The position numbers and the translations under genes were made by a program. Source: Mucilaginibacter mallensis (GTDB lineage: Bacteria > Bacteroidota > Bacteroidia > Sphingobacteriales > Sphingobacteriaceae). From it: DNA of 64,000 nucleotides. The DNA lies in NCBI RefSeq assembly GCF_900105165.1, contig NZ_LT629740.1, positions 310,001 to 374,000 on the forward strand, read 5' to 3'. Positions 31,803 through 41,449 of the stretch are shown here, piece by piece; the first letter of the stretch is position 1, and each line of letters begins with the position of its first letter. The notes under the pieces are model-generated. The model was not told where the DNA came from. It saw only the letters and a list, made by a program, of their open reading frames with translations, and ran no database searches.

Positions 31803-32801
31803 ATGAAGGTAACAATAGACGGAATACCCGTTGAAGTAGAACCCGGAACAAGCATCCTGAATGCCGCGAGGCAAATTGGTGGTGATATTGTGCCGCCTGC
31901 TATGTGCTATTATTCCAAGCTGGAAGGCAGCGGCGGTAAATGCCGTACCTGTTTAGTAAAGGTAAGCAAGGGATCAGAAAAAGATCCGCGCCCAATGCCA
32001 AAGCTGGTAGCATCATGCCGTACCGCGGTTATGGATGGGATGGAAGTGCAAAACATTACTTCGCCAGAGGTAATTGAGGCACGTAAAGGGATAGTTGAAA
32101 TGTTATTGATAAACCACCCGCTTGATTGCCCTATTTGCGACCAGGCCGGTGAGTGTGATCTGCAAAACCTGGGCTATGAGCACGGTGCTGCAAAAACCCG
32201 CTATGAGTTTGATCGCCGTACATTCGAAAAGATCGACATTGGCGATAAGATCCAGCTGCACATGACCCGCTGTATCCTTTGTTACCGTTGTGTTTTCACC
32301 GCCGACCAGATCACCGATCAGCGTGAGCATGGTATCCTGAATCGTGGCGACCACTCCGAAATATCAACCTACATACATAAAGTTATTGATAACGATTTCT
32401 CAGGAAACGTAATTGATGTTTGCCCGGTAGGCGCTTTAACTGATAAAACTTTCCGCTTTAAAAATCGCGTTTGGTTTACCAAGCCGGTTGAGGCACACAG
32501 GGATTGTAACCATCCTAACTGTAACGGTAAGGTGACCCTTTGGTATAAAGGTGAGGATGTATTACGTGTTACCGCACGTAAGGATGTTTACGGCGAGGTT
32601 GAAGAATTTATTTGCAATGAATGCCGTTTTGATAAAAAGAAAACTGCTGATTGGGTAATTGAAGGCCCGCGCAAGGTGTCAAACCAATCGGTTATCAGCT
32701 CAAATCATTACGAAACTTTACACCCGCTGCCGGTTGTAAAAACAAACCCTGTGCTTAAAGAAGCAAACCAGGAGCAATTTGAAAGGGATACACGTTTATA
32801 A
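31803..32801 (+). CDS. nuoG: NADH-quinone oxidoreductase subunit G, short form
   Basis: 332 residues. Clusters in order: 2Fe-2S (CYYSKLEGSGGKCRTC and later VASCRTAV), the His-Cys3 motif of N5 (HPLDCPICDQAGEC), N4 ligands (CILCYRC and VCPVGALTDKTF), then a start of the MopB Fe4S4 region (CNHPNCNGKV and FICNECRFDKKK). The large molybdopterin-like domain of E. coli-type NuoG is absent. The stop overlaps nuoH start by one base and the chain ends in a polar tail, so the short length looks natural, as I believe it is in other Bacteroidota. Confidence 0.93.
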   Translation: MKVTIDGIPVEVEPGTSILNAARQIGGDIVPPAMCYYSKLEGSGGKCRTCLVKVSKGSEKDPRPMPKLVASCRTAVMDGMEVQNITSPEVIEARKGIVEMLLINHPLDCPICDQAGECDLQNLGYEHGAAKTRYEFDRRTFEKIDIGDKIQLHMTRCILCYRCVFTADQITDQREHGILNRGDHSEISTYIHKVIDNDFSGNVIDVCPVGALTDKTFRFKNRVWFTKPVEAHRDCNHPNCNGKVTLWYKGEDVLRVTARKDVYGEVEEFICNECRFDKKKTADWVIEGPRKVSNQSVISSNHYETLHPLPVVKTNPVLKEANQEQFERDTRL

Positions 32802-33844
32802 TGGAATTAGCAGATATAATCATAAAATTTGTACTGATAGTGATCATTTTCGCTATCAGCCTGGTGGTGGCCATGTATTCCACCTATGCCGAACGTAAAG
32901 TTGCCGCGTTTTTCCAGGATAGGATAGGTCCTAACCGTGCCGGTCCCTGGGGAATCTTACAGCCATTATGTGATGGTGGTAAAATGTTCCTGAAAGAAGA
33001 GATCATCCCGACCAATGCCAGCGCGTTCCTGTTTATTGCAGGCCCGTCATTAGCAATTTTAACCGCATGTATCGGTTCGGCTGTTATCCCATGGGGGCAG
33101 CATTTAACTATTGGCTCACATGTTATCGATTTGCAAGTAACTGATATCAACGTAGGTGTATTATACATCTTCGGTGTGGTATCATTAGGTGTATATGGTG
33201 TAATGATAGGCGGCTGGGCATCAAACAATAAATACTCTTTATTAGGTGCTATACGTGCTGCATCACAAAACATCAGCTACGAAATTTCAATGGGCCTTTC
33301 TATCATCGCCCTATTGATGTTAACCGGTACTTTAAGCTTACGCGAAATTGCAGAGCAACAGCACGGTTTCTGGTCGCATGGCTGGTTTACATGGAATGTA
33401 TTCCGTCAGCCATTGGGTTTCCTGATCTTCATTGTATGTGCTTTTGCTGAAACCAACCGTACACCATTTGATTTGCCTGAGTGCGAAACCGAGCTGGTAG
33501 GTGGGTATCATACCGAATACTCATCCATGAAACTGGGTTTTTACCTGTTTGCTGAGTATATCAACATGTTTATTTCATCGGCAGTAATGGCTACGCTTTA
33601 TTTTGGCGGATACAATTTTCCTTTCATGCACCATTTAGGCTTGACAGAAAATTGGGTAACCATTTTAGGGGTGATAGCATTATTTGCTAAAATAATTTTC
33701 TTCATCTTCTTCTTCATGTGGGTACGGTGGACAATCCCCCGTTTCCGCTACGATCAGTTGATGGATCTGGGCTGGAAGATATTGATACCACTAGCCATAG
33801 CTAATATTGTATTGACGGGAGTGATAGGTACTATTTTTAAATAG
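32801..33844 (+). CDS. nuoH: NADH-quinone oxidoreductase subunit H
   Basis: 347 residues with eight membrane helices. AERKVAAFFQDRIGPNRAGP near the N-terminus and AETNRTPFDLPECETELVGG in the middle (acidic quinone-tunnel loop) are the two family signatures. It connects the quinone site to the proton-pumping arm. It overlaps nuoG by one base and precedes nuoI by 15. Confidence 0.97.
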   Translation: MELADIIIKFVLIVIIFAISLVVAMYSTYAERKVAAFFQDRIGPNRAGPWGILQPLCDGGKMFLKEEIIPTNASAFLFIAGPSLAILTACIGSAVIPWGQHLTIGSHVIDLQVTDINVGVLYIFGVVSLGVYGVMIGGWASNNKYSLLGAIRAASQNISYEISMGLSIIALLMLTGTLSLREIAEQQHGFWSHGWFTWNVFRQPLGFLIFIVCAFAETNRTPFDLPECETELVGGYHTEYSSMKLGFYLFAEYINMFISSAVMATLYFGGYNFPFMHHLGLTENWVTILGVIALFAKIIFFIFFFMWVRWTIPRFRYDQLMDLGWKILIPLAIANIVLTGVIGTIFK

Positions 33845-33859
33845 TTAAAGGATTGAATA

Positions 33860-34357
33860 ATGGAATCATTAAGTAATAAAAAGAAGTTAATTGAATCAAA
33901 GCCCCTCAACTTTTGGGAGCGCGCTTACCTGCCTGCCATTTTATCGGGCTTGTCAATTACTATGAAACACTTTTTCAGGAAGCCGGTAACCATCAGCTAT
34001 CCTGAAGAAAAACGTGAGTTTTCTGAAAACTTCCGTGGCATGCACTCACTTAAACGTGATGAGAACGGTAAAGAGCGTTGCACAGCCTGTGGTTTATGCG
34101 CCCTATCATGCCCTGCAGAAGCGATCACCATGATAGCTGCCGAGCGCCAGAAAGGTGAAGAGCACTTATACCGTGAGGAAAAATATGCTGCTGTATATGA
34201 AATAAATATGCTGCGCTGCATTTTCTGCGGTTTATGCGAGGAAGCTTGCCCTAAAGAAGCCATCTATCTTGACGGTGATATAGTGCCTGCGGATTATTTA
34301 AGGAAAGATTTTATTTACGGTAAGGACAAATTAGTAGAAGCGCCCTTAAATCAATAA
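33860..34357 (+). CDS. nuoI: NADH-quinone oxidoreductase subunit I
   Basis: 165 residues. Two 4Fe-4S ferredoxin motifs are intact: CTACGLCALSCP (about 74-85) and CIFCGLCEEACP (about 120-131), binding N6a and N6b. An amphipathic N-terminal helix (FWERAYLPAILSGLSITMKH) anchors it to the membrane arm. Followed by an internal promoter box before nuoJ. Confidence 0.96.
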   Translation: MESLSNKKKLIESKPLNFWERAYLPAILSGLSITMKHFFRKPVTISYPEEKREFSENFRGMHSLKRDENGKERCTACGLCALSCPAEAITMIAAERQKGEEHLYREEKYAAVYEINMLRCIFCGLCEEACPKEAIYLDGDIVPADYLRKDFIYGKDKLVEAPLNQ

Positions 34358-34367
34358 AGAAGTTTTA

Positions 34368-34375
34368 TACCTTTG
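34368..34375 (+). promoter_or_regulatory. Internal -7 box TACCTTTG upstream of nuoJ
   Basis: An exact TAnnTTTG match in the 59-base gap between nuoI and nuoJ, 41 bases before the nuoJ ATG. It may give extra transcription of the membrane-arm genes nuoJKLMN. Confidence 0.45.
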
Positions 34376-34416
34376 CCCAACCATTTTAAGGCATAAGGTA
34401 TTTTGTAAATATAAAC

Positions 34417-34914
34417 ATGAATACATTTTACTTCATCGCGTTTTTGTCCATATTCTTTTCGATATTGGTCATATCTGCAAAAAATCCGGTGCATAGCATA
34501 CTTTACCTTGTACTCACATTTTTTACATTCACTATTCAGTATATTTTGCTGAATGCCCAGTTCCTGGCCATTGTGAATTTCATTGTGTACATGGGTGCCA
34601 TATTGGTACTGTTTCTATACACGCTCATGCTCATGAACCTGAATAAAGATTCGGAGCCATTCAAATCAAACATTGTAAAAATTGCCGCTGTTTTAGGTGG
34701 CGGCTGCTTATTTGTAGTGCTGTTTGCCTGTTTCAGGCAGGTAGGTATTAATGAGCCTGTAGTGTTGAAAGATCCAAGCCTTGGTCTGGTAAAAAACCTG
34801 GGTAAAGTGCTATTCAACGAATTTTTATTACCGTTCGAGATCTCCTCACTGTTGCTGTTATCTGCCATGGTTGGAGCTGTTTTATTAGCCACTAAAGACC
34901 CAAAAACTGTATAA
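34417..34914 (+). CDS. nuoJ: NADH-quinone oxidoreductase subunit J
   Basis: 165 residues with five membrane helices. NPVHSILYLVLTFFTFTIQY and the conserved VNFIVYMGAILVLFLYTLML (with the pi-bulge helix sequence YMGAI) identify it. It is a membrane-arm subunit in the proton path. Its stop overlaps the start of nuoK. Confidence 0.95.
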   Translation: MNTFYFIAFLSIFFSILVISAKNPVHSILYLVLTFFTFTIQYILLNAQFLAIVNFIVYMGAILVLFLYTLMLMNLNKDSEPFKSNIVKIAAVLGGGCLFVVLFACFRQVGINEPVVLKDPSLGLVKNLGKVLFNEFLLPFEISSLLLLSAMVGAVLLATKDPKTV

Positions 34915-35243
34915 TGGAAAGTTTAACAAATACACTGCATACAGTACCGCTGAATCATTATATTTTATTGAGCGCTATTATATTTTCAATAGGTGTAATG
35001 GGTGTGCTGTTACGCAGAAATGCCATCATCATTTTTATGTCGGTTGAGTTGATGCTTAACGCGGTTAACCTGTTGCTTACCGCTTTCTCGGTATATAGCG
35101 GTGATGCCAGCGGACAAGTATTCGTGTTTTTCATTATGGCACTGGCAGCAGCCGAAGTAGCCGTAGGTCTGGCCATCATAGTAATGATATACCGTAACAC
35201 CAACTCTATCGATATTAACGTATTGAACAGGTTAAAGTGGTAA
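34914..35243 (+). CDS. nuoK: NADH-quinone oxidoreductase subunit K
   Basis: 109 residues, three helices. The conserved glutamates are present in FMSVELMLNAVNLLL and AAAEVAVGLAIIVMIYRN. An Mrp-like proton-channel subunit. After it comes a GC-rich palindromic repeat and then nuoL. Confidence 0.96.
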   Translation: MESLTNTLHTVPLNHYILLSAIIFSIGVMGVLLRRNAIIIFMSVELMLNAVNLLLTAFSVYSGDASGQVFVFFIMALAAAEVAVGLAIIVMIYRNTNSIDINVLNRLKW

Positions 35244-35329
35244 GCCCCCCGGCCCCCTGAAGGGGGAGTTTGGAGAGTTTATATAAAATTAAAAGACAAG
35301 TTTCTGTTCCCCTTTAGGGGTTAGGGGCT
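35243..35329. repeat. CCCCCTGAAGGGGG-type inverted hairpin pair between nuoK and nuoL
   Basis: The left hairpin CCCCC TGAA GGGGG (35253-35266) and the right hairpin CCCC TTTA GGGG (35309-35320) lie inside an outer inverted pair (AAGCCCC and GGGGCTA). GC-rich against an AT-rich neighbourhood. A single related unit occurs at 16926-16960. It fills nearly the entire nuoK-nuoL gap. Confidence 0.65.
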
Positions 35330-35348
35330 AAAAATTATAACATAACAA

Positions 35349-37244
35349 ATGGATAAATATATCTGGCTTATTCCTGTATTACCCTTAGCCGGTTTTATTA
35401 TTAACGGACTTGGCCGTAATACCTTGTCGAAGAAGATGATCGGTTTTATCGGCAGCTTTTTGGTATTTGCATCTTTCGCTCTTAGTGTTGCCGCCTTTTT
35501 ACAAGTAAGATCAACCGGCGCTTTCAATGTTACTTTGTACGATTGGATCCACGTAGAATACTTTAAAATCCCATTCGCGTTCCTGGTTGATCAGCTAAGT
35601 TCAATAATGCTGCTCATCATTACCGGCGTAGGCTTTTTGATCCACCTATACTCTATAGGTTATATGCATGATGATGAAGGCTATGGTAAGTTTTTCGCCT
35701 ACCTTAACCTGTTCGTATTCTTCATGCTATTGCTGGTTTTAGGTTCAAACTATGTGATACTGTTCATTGGCTGGGAAGGCGTAGGCTTATGCTCATACCT
35801 GCTGATCGGTTTCTGGTACAACAACCCCGCTTATGCCGATGCCGCTAAAAAGGCATTCATCATGAACCGCATTGGTGACCTTGGCTTCTTGATCGGCATG
35901 TTCTTAATATTCCGGGTGTTCGGAAGTTTTGAGTTTGCAACTGTATTTAAAACAGCTGCCACCATGCACAGCGGGCAGGTTCCATTGTTTGTAATAACCT
36001 TATTGCTGTTTATCGGTGCTACCGGTAAATCGGCACAGATACCATTGTTTACCTGGTTACCTGATGCAATGGCCGGTCCGACACCAGTTTCAGCATTGAT
36101 ACACGCTGCAACCATGGTTACTGCAGGTGTTTATATGATAGTGCGTTCTAATATCTTGTTTTCACTGTCTCCGGATATGATGGAGGTGATAGCCATTGTA
36201 GGTTTAGCCACAGCAACACTGGGCGCGCTGATCGCGTTAACACAAACCGATATCAAAAAAGTATTAGCCTATTCAACAGTATCACAATTAGGTTATATGT
36301 TTTTAGGCTTAGGTGTAGGTGATTATACCGGTGCATTCTTCCACGTAATTACACACGCTTTCTTTAAAGCATTATTATTCCTTGGCGCAGGGTCGGTTAT
36401 CCACGCGGTTAGCGGCGAACAGGATATGCGCAAAATGGGCGGTTTAAAAGGAAAATTACCATACACCTTCGCAACCATGCTGATAGGTACGATAGCTATA
36501 TCAGGTATCCCACCTTTCTCAGGTTTCTTTTCAAAGGATGAGATCCTGTACCATACTTACCTGTTCAGCCCTGCAATGTATGTTATAGGTGTTATAGTAG
36601 CTATGTTCACATCATTCTACATGTTCAGGTTAATGTTCCTTACTTTCTGGGGAAAATTCAGAGGTACACATGAGCAGGAACATCATTTACATGAATCACC
36701 GCTAAGTATGACCATACCTTTAATTATCCTGGCAATATTATCAACTGTAGGTGGATTTTTAGGCTTACCTGAAAGCTGGGGCGGGCATGATTGGTTAGCC
36801 GGTTGGTTAAAGCCATTATTGATATCCGTTCCGGGAGCTTCATCTAATGCAGTTCCGCCAAATGAATTATTGCTGATGGGTGTTTCTGCAGGAGTAGCGG
36901 TAATTGCATTAATTTATGCTTATAATAAATATGTTAAAAAAGCTACGCTGCCGGTTGCCGATACCGAAGAGCGTTCTTTCTGGGAAAACCTTTCATACAA
37001 CAAGTTTTATATTGATGAGTTGTACGATGCCATCGTCCGCAAGCCGCTTGATGCGTTATCAACCTTCTTTTACAATGTTGTTGATCGTGCCGGTATCGAT
37101 GGTTTGGTGAACAGCATTGGAAGAGGACCTGTTGAGGCCAGCAAAGGTTTACGCCTGTTGCAAACCGGTAATGTGGGCTTTTACATCTTCATGATGGTGA
37201 TAGGTATTATTGCTGTATTAGTATATAGTTTAGTTAGAATATAA
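35349..37244 (+). CDS. nuoL: NADH-quinone oxidoreductase subunit L
   Basis: 631 residues, family length. Antiporter-like core with FIGWEGVGLCSYLLIGFWY (key Glu), GKSAQIPLFTWLPDAMAGP (conserved Lys), VSALIHAATMVTAGVYMIVR and the Lys of TDIKKVLAYSTVSQLGYM. About 15-16 membrane helices, with the C-terminal lateral helix region after NKFYIDELYDAIV. It pumps protons at the distal end of the membrane arm. Confidence 0.97.
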   Translation: MDKYIWLIPVLPLAGFIINGLGRNTLSKKMIGFIGSFLVFASFALSVAAFLQVRSTGAFNVTLYDWIHVEYFKIPFAFLVDQLSSIMLLIITGVGFLIHLYSIGYMHDDEGYGKFFAYLNLFVFFMLLLVLGSNYVILFIGWEGVGLCSYLLIGFWYNNPAYADAAKKAFIMNRIGDLGFLIGMFLIFRVFGSFEFATVFKTAATMHSGQVPLFVITLLLFIGATGKSAQIPLFTWLPDAMAGPTPVSALIHAATMVTAGVYMIVRSNILFSLSPDMMEVIAIVGLATATLGALIALTQTDIKKVLAYSTVSQLGYMFLGLGVGDYTGAFFHVITHAFFKALLFLGAGSVIHAVSGEQDMRKMGGLKGKLPYTFATMLIGTIAISGIPPFSGFFSKDEILYHTYLFSPAMYVIGVIVAMFTSFYMFRLMFLTFWGKFRGTHEQEHHLHESPLSMTIPLIILAILSTVGGFLGLPESWGGHDWLAGWLKPLLISVPGASSNAVPPNELLLMGVSAGVAVIALIYAYNKYVKKATLPVADTEERSFWENLSYNKFYIDELYDAIVRKPLDALSTFFYNVVDRAGIDGLVNSIGRGPVEASKGLRLLQTGNVGFYIFMMVIGIIAVLVYSLVRI

Positions 37245-37265
37245 ACCTTAGCGTTTAAATATAAA

Positions 37266-38732
37266 ATGACGGTTAGTGTATTAATTTTTTTACCGATTAT
37301 AGCAGCTCTTGCTGTGTTCTTATTGAAAAATGAGATAGCAAAATATGTTGCTTTGTTTTTTGCTGTTGCTGAACTGGCTGTAGCCGGCTGGTTTCTAGCC
37401 AATTTTGTACCCGATGCTACCATACAGTACTCTATTAATGTACCATGGATAGTAAAAATGGGCATTTACTTTAACGCAGGTATTGATGGTATAAGTATGG
37501 TAATGGTATTGCTTACCACTTTACTGGTACCACTTATTATATTAACAACCTATAAGCACACGTATAAAAACGCATCGGCTTTTTATGCGCTGATATTGTT
37601 TATGCAGGCTGGTTTATTAGTTGTATTTACTGCTTTAGACGGATTTTTATTTTATGTAGGGTGGGAAGCAGCGCTTATACCTATCTACTTTATATGCGCT
37701 ATGTGGGGCGGTCAGAACCGTATCCGTGTTACGCTTAAGTTTTTCATTTACACATTTGCAGGCTCATTATTTATGCTGGTAGGTATTATTTACCTATACA
37801 TGCAAGCGCCTAACGGTACTTATGACCTGATGCAATTTTATGCTACCAAATTAGACCCGGCACGTCAGAACTGGGTTTTCTGGTCGTTCTTCCTGGCATT
37901 CGCTATTAAAATTCCTTTGTTCCCATTACATACCTGGCAGCCTGATACCTATACCGAAGCACCATCAGCAGGTAGTATGCTATTAGCCGGTATTATGCTA
38001 AAAATGGGTTTATATGGTTTAATGCGCTGGTTAATACCTAACGCGCCAATAGCATTTTTACATTGGCAAAATTTGGTAATGATACTTGCTGTTATCGGTG
38101 TTCTATATGCCGCAATAATTGCCTTCACTCAAAAGGAGGGCAAACGTTTAGTCGCCTATTCATCAATATCACACGTTGGCCTCATAGCCGCTGGTATATT
38201 TAGCCTTACCTTACAAGGCACACAGGGCGCAATGATCCAAATGCTTAATCACGGCATAAACGTGGTTGGCTTATTCTTTATCTGGGATATCATCAGCAGG
38301 CAAATGAACACCATGGATGTAAACCAGCTGGGTGGTATTGCTAAAGTTGCACCAAAGTTTGCTACAGCATTTTTAATAATTGTTTTAGGAACGGTAGCCC
38401 TGCCATTAACCAACGGCTTTATAGGTGAGTTTTTACTGTTGAGCGGTGTTTACCAGTATAGCTTCTGGTTCGGGCTTGTAGCAGGTTTAAGCATCATATT
38501 TGGTGCAGTTTATATGCTCAGGATGTACAAGAATGTTATGCAGGGCGAAACCAATGCCCTAACTGCATCTTTTGTTGATGTTAGCGGCTCAGATAAATTA
38601 ACCCTTATCATAATTTGTATATTAATAATAGGTATCGGTGTTTATCCGCAGCCAATATTACATCTTTCAGAAGCTGCTGTTGACAAATTGCTGTTAACAA
38701 TAAGCACTAAAGCAATGAATGTTACATTATAA
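37266..38732 (+). CDS. nuoM: NADH-quinone oxidoreductase subunit M
   Basis: 488 residues, 14 helices. FYVGWEAALIPIYFICAMWG (Glu), AFAIKIPLFPLHTWQPDTYT (Lys), EGKRLVAYSSISHVGLIAAG and LNHGINVVGLFFIWD are the antiporter motifs. It starts 21 bases after nuoL. Proton-pumping membrane-arm subunit. Confidence 0.96.
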   Translation: MTVSVLIFLPIIAALAVFLLKNEIAKYVALFFAVAELAVAGWFLANFVPDATIQYSINVPWIVKMGIYFNAGIDGISMVMVLLTTLLVPLIILTTYKHTYKNASAFYALILFMQAGLLVVFTALDGFLFYVGWEAALIPIYFICAMWGGQNRIRVTLKFFIYTFAGSLFMLVGIIYLYMQAPNGTYDLMQFYATKLDPARQNWVFWSFFLAFAIKIPLFPLHTWQPDTYTEAPSAGSMLLAGIMLKMGLYGLMRWLIPNAPIAFLHWQNLVMILAVIGVLYAAIIAFTQKEGKRLVAYSSISHVGLIAAGIFSLTLQGTQGAMIQMLNHGINVVGLFFIWDIISRQMNTMDVNQLGGIAKVAPKFATAFLIIVLGTVALPLTNGFIGEFLLLSGVYQYSFWFGLVAGLSIIFGAVYMLRMYKNVMQGETNALTASFVDVSGSDKLTLIIICILIIGIGVYPQPILHLSEAAVDKLLLTISTKAMNVTL

Positions 38733-38790
38733 CCGGCAAACTGAATTTTGCTTATTAATGATAAATAGAGATCAGATTTAAAGAAAGAAA

Positions 38791-40176
38791 ATGAATACCT
38801 TAATAATAATATCTGTTTTACCCATAGTGCTTTTGTATTTGGGTTTATATAAAGCTAAAAAAGCATTGCTGCCGGTTGCTGTTATCGGTTTGCTTGCTGC
38901 TTTAGGCTTTGCCCTTGCACAATGGACATCAATTGATGTAGCTCAGCCTATTTACCATGGCATGATGTTGTTTAATAACTATTCAATAGCGTTTTCAGCC
39001 ATTACTATTATATCCACTATACTTATCCTGTTATTATCAAAAGGTTATTTTGAACGTATAAGCGATCACATTGCCGAGTATTATGCCATTATCCTGTTTT
39101 CGTTAGCAGGTATCATTGTAATGGTATCCTATTATAACCTAACCATGCTTTTTATAGGTATCGAGATCATGTCGGTTAGTTTATATATCCTGGCAGGTAT
39201 TAAAAAGAATGATTTTGCTTCAAATGAGGCGGCTTTAAAATATTTCCTGATGGGTGCTTTCTCAACCGGGTTTTTACTATTCGGTATAGCGCTTATTTAC
39301 GGTACAACAGGCTCATTTAACTTAGAAGCTATCCGTAACTGGGTAGTGGCCCATCCACGGGGCATGGACCCTATGATGGGTACTGGTATCATGCTGATCA
39401 TTGTTGGCCTTTGCTTTAAGGTAGGCGCTGCCCCATTCCATTTCTGGACCCCGGATGTATATGAAGGCTCACCAACGCTGATCACCGCGTTCATGTCAAC
39501 AGTAGTTAAAACTGCAGGCTTTGCAGCATTCCTGCGTTTATTTGCAGAGTGCTTTGCACCAGTAGCTGATTTCTGGATGCCTGCCCTGCTTATCATAACT
39601 ATATTAACCTTATTCATAGGCAATATTACTGCTCTTTACCAGCAAAGCTTTAAACGTATGCTGGCGTTCTCCAGCATATCACATGCCGGCTATATGCTTT
39701 TTGCTATCGTAGCATTAGGCGCAAGCTCGGCAAACTCGGTATTTGTATACGCTACTGCTTATTCAATTGCTTCTATCATCGCGTTTGCGGCCTTAATACT
39801 GGTACAACAACAATCAGGAAGCGATAACTTTGAGAGCTTTAACGGCCTGTCAAAAAAGAACCCTTTCCTGGCCCTGGTATTAACTATAGCCATGCTATCA
39901 TTAGCGGGTATACCGCTTACAGCAGGTTTTATGGGTAAATTCTTTATGTTCTCAAGTGCTCTTTCGCATTACCAGGTTTGGTTGGTTGTACTGGCGGTAG
40001 TAAACGCTATTATCAGTATCTTCTATTATTTCAGGGTAATTGTAGCCATGTATTTCCGCACTGCTGAAACCAGCGAAGTACAGATCCCGGCATACTATAG
40101 CTTTGTTTTAGGCTTCTCCGCATTAGTAACCATTATTATTGGCGTATATCCAACATTTATTGCGTACCTTATTTAA
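38791..40176 (+). CDS. nuoN: NADH-quinone oxidoreductase subunit N
   Basis: 461 residues, about 14 helices. LFIGIEIMSVSLYILAGI holds the conserved Glu, CFKVGAAPFHFWTPDVYEGS the Lys region, and SFKRMLAFSSISHAGYMLF the third motif. It is the last gene of the complex I locus, 58 bases after nuoM, and is followed by a terminator-like hairpin. Confidence 0.96.
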   Translation: MNTLIIISVLPIVLLYLGLYKAKKALLPVAVIGLLAALGFALAQWTSIDVAQPIYHGMMLFNNYSIAFSAITIISTILILLLSKGYFERISDHIAEYYAIILFSLAGIIVMVSYYNLTMLFIGIEIMSVSLYILAGIKKNDFASNEAALKYFLMGAFSTGFLLFGIALIYGTTGSFNLEAIRNWVVAHPRGMDPMMGTGIMLIIVGLCFKVGAAPFHFWTPDVYEGSPTLITAFMSTVVKTAGFAAFLRLFAECFAPVADFWMPALLIITILTLFIGNITALYQQSFKRMLAFSSISHAGYMLFAIVALGASSANSVFVYATAYSIASIIAFAALILVQQQSGSDNFESFNGLSKKNPFLALVLTIAMLSLAGIPLTAGFMGKFFMFSSALSHYQVWLVVLAVVNAIISIFYYFRVIVAMYFRTAETSEVQIPAYYSFVLGFSALVTIIIGVYPTFIAYLI

Positions 40177-40188
40177 TAATAAGGCATA

Positions 40189-40219
40189 ACTACAAATTGA
40201 TTTAATATTTGTAGTTTTA
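40189..40219 (+). terminator. Probable terminator after nuoN
   Basis: ACTACAAAT (40189-40197) pairs with ATTTGTAGT (40207-40215), a 9-bp AT-rich stem with a 9-base loop followed by TTT. Weak but well placed between nuoN and the DedA gene. Confidence 0.6.
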
Positions 40220-40227
40220 CATAGTGA

Positions 40228-40866
40228 ATGGAAAGTTTTTGGGAACACCTGCAAAATTTAACGGACGCTCAATCCATCATAAGCAGAGGAGGATTTTTTC
40301 TTTTGCTTATCGTTGTTTTTGCTGAAACCGGATTGTTTTTTGGTTTTTTTTTACCGGGAGACTACCTGCTATTTATGGCTGGTTTGCTTTGCGCAAGCGG
40401 AATGTTCGATATCCAGATCACTACGCTTATCATTTCATTAATTATAGCGGGAATTTTAGGCAACTACGCAGGCTACTGGTTTGGCTACCGAACGGGGCCA
40501 ATTTTATTCAACAAAAACGATTCTTTGCTGTTTAAAAAGCGGTATGTAGTAATGGCCGAGCAATTTTATGTTAAATATGGCGGTATGGCGCTAATTTTGG
40601 GCAGATTTTTCCCTATAATTAGAACTTTTGCTCCTATCTTTGCAGGAGTTGTTAAAATTGATATTAAAAAGTTTACACTTTATAATATTATTGGCAGCGT
40701 AGCATGGGTGGTAACACTATGTTTAACAGGTTACTTCCTAGGTAGAAAATACCCGGATATAACGCATTACCTGGACTATATAATCATTGGATTTTTTGTT
40801 GTTACATCTATTCCGTTGATCATCGCTTTTTTTAGAAAAAAAAGCACACAAAGTAAAGTAAGTTAA
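40228..40866 (+). CDS. DedA-family membrane protein
   Basis: 212 residues. Family marks: ETGLFFGFFLPGDYLLFMAG (conserved E and PGD), GNYAGYWFGYRTGP, and GRFFPIIRTFAPIFAGVVKI (FxRxx-P region). Several re-entrant and membrane helices with a basic C-terminus (FRKKSTQSKVS). DedA/SNARE-associated proteins are thought to flip lipids such as undecaprenyl phosphate across the inner membrane. It starts just after the nuo terminator, 30 bases before the pyrophosphatase gene. Confidence 0.9.
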   Translation: MESFWEHLQNLTDAQSIISRGGFFLLLIVVFAETGLFFGFFLPGDYLLFMAGLLCASGMFDIQITTLIISLIIAGILGNYAGYWFGYRTGPILFNKNDSLLFKKRYVVMAEQFYVKYGGMALILGRFFPIIRTFAPIFAGVVKIDIKKFTLYNIIGSVAWVVTLCLTGYFLGRKYPDITHYLDYIIIGFFVVTSIPLIIAFFRKKSTQSKVS

Positions 40867-40896
40867 CCCTATAAATAATAAATATAACACTACTAA

Positions 40897-41442
40897 ATGA
40901 GCACACAACATCCCTGGCACCAGGTTTCACCCGGAGATAATGTACCCGAAATTGTACAAGCAGTAATTGAAATACCTAAAGGGTCTAAGGCTAAATATGA
41001 AATTGATAAGGAGTCAGGTTTATTAAAGCTTGATCGTGTTTTATTTTCTTCTGTAATGTACCCGGCTAATTATGGTTTCATCCCGCAAACTTATTGCGAT
41101 GATCATGACCCGCTTGATATATTAGTATTATGTTCTGTTGATGTATTCCCAATGTCGATCATCGAAGCTAAGGTAATAGGTGTAATGCACATGGTTGATA
41201 ACGGCGAGCAGGATGATAAAATTATAGCAGTTGCAAAAAACGACATGTCTGTAAACTATATCAACGACCTGAATGAATTGCCGCCGCATGCCATGAAAGA
41301 GATCGTTCGTTTTTTCCAGGATTACAAAAAGCTGGAAGGCAAGAACGTAACGATTGAACATTTACTGGGCTTGCGTTATGCTCACAAAGTAATTCAAGAA
41401 AGTATGGAATTGTATAAATCCACTTTCCCTGTGTACCAATAA
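40897..41442 (+). CDS. ppa: Inorganic pyrophosphatase, family I
   Basis: 181 residues. The active-site run [20 protein letters not shown] carries the D-x4-D signature of soluble type I enzymes; KYEIDKESG and [11 protein letters not shown] contribute the other acidic and basic residues. It hydrolyses pyrophosphate to drive biosynthesis in the cytosol. It precedes the CBS-domain gene by 7 bases, likely one transcript. Confidence 0.94.
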   Translation: MSTQHPWHQVSPGDNVPEIVQAVIEIPKGSKAKYEIDKESGLLKLDRVLFSSVMYPANYGFIPQTYCDDHDPLDILVLCSVDVFPMSIIEAKVIGVMHMVDNGEQDDKIIAVAKNDMSVNYINDLNELPPHAMKEIVRFFQDYKKLEGKNVTIEHLLGLRYAHKVIQESMELYKSTFPVYQ

Positions 41443-41449
41443 ATAATTA

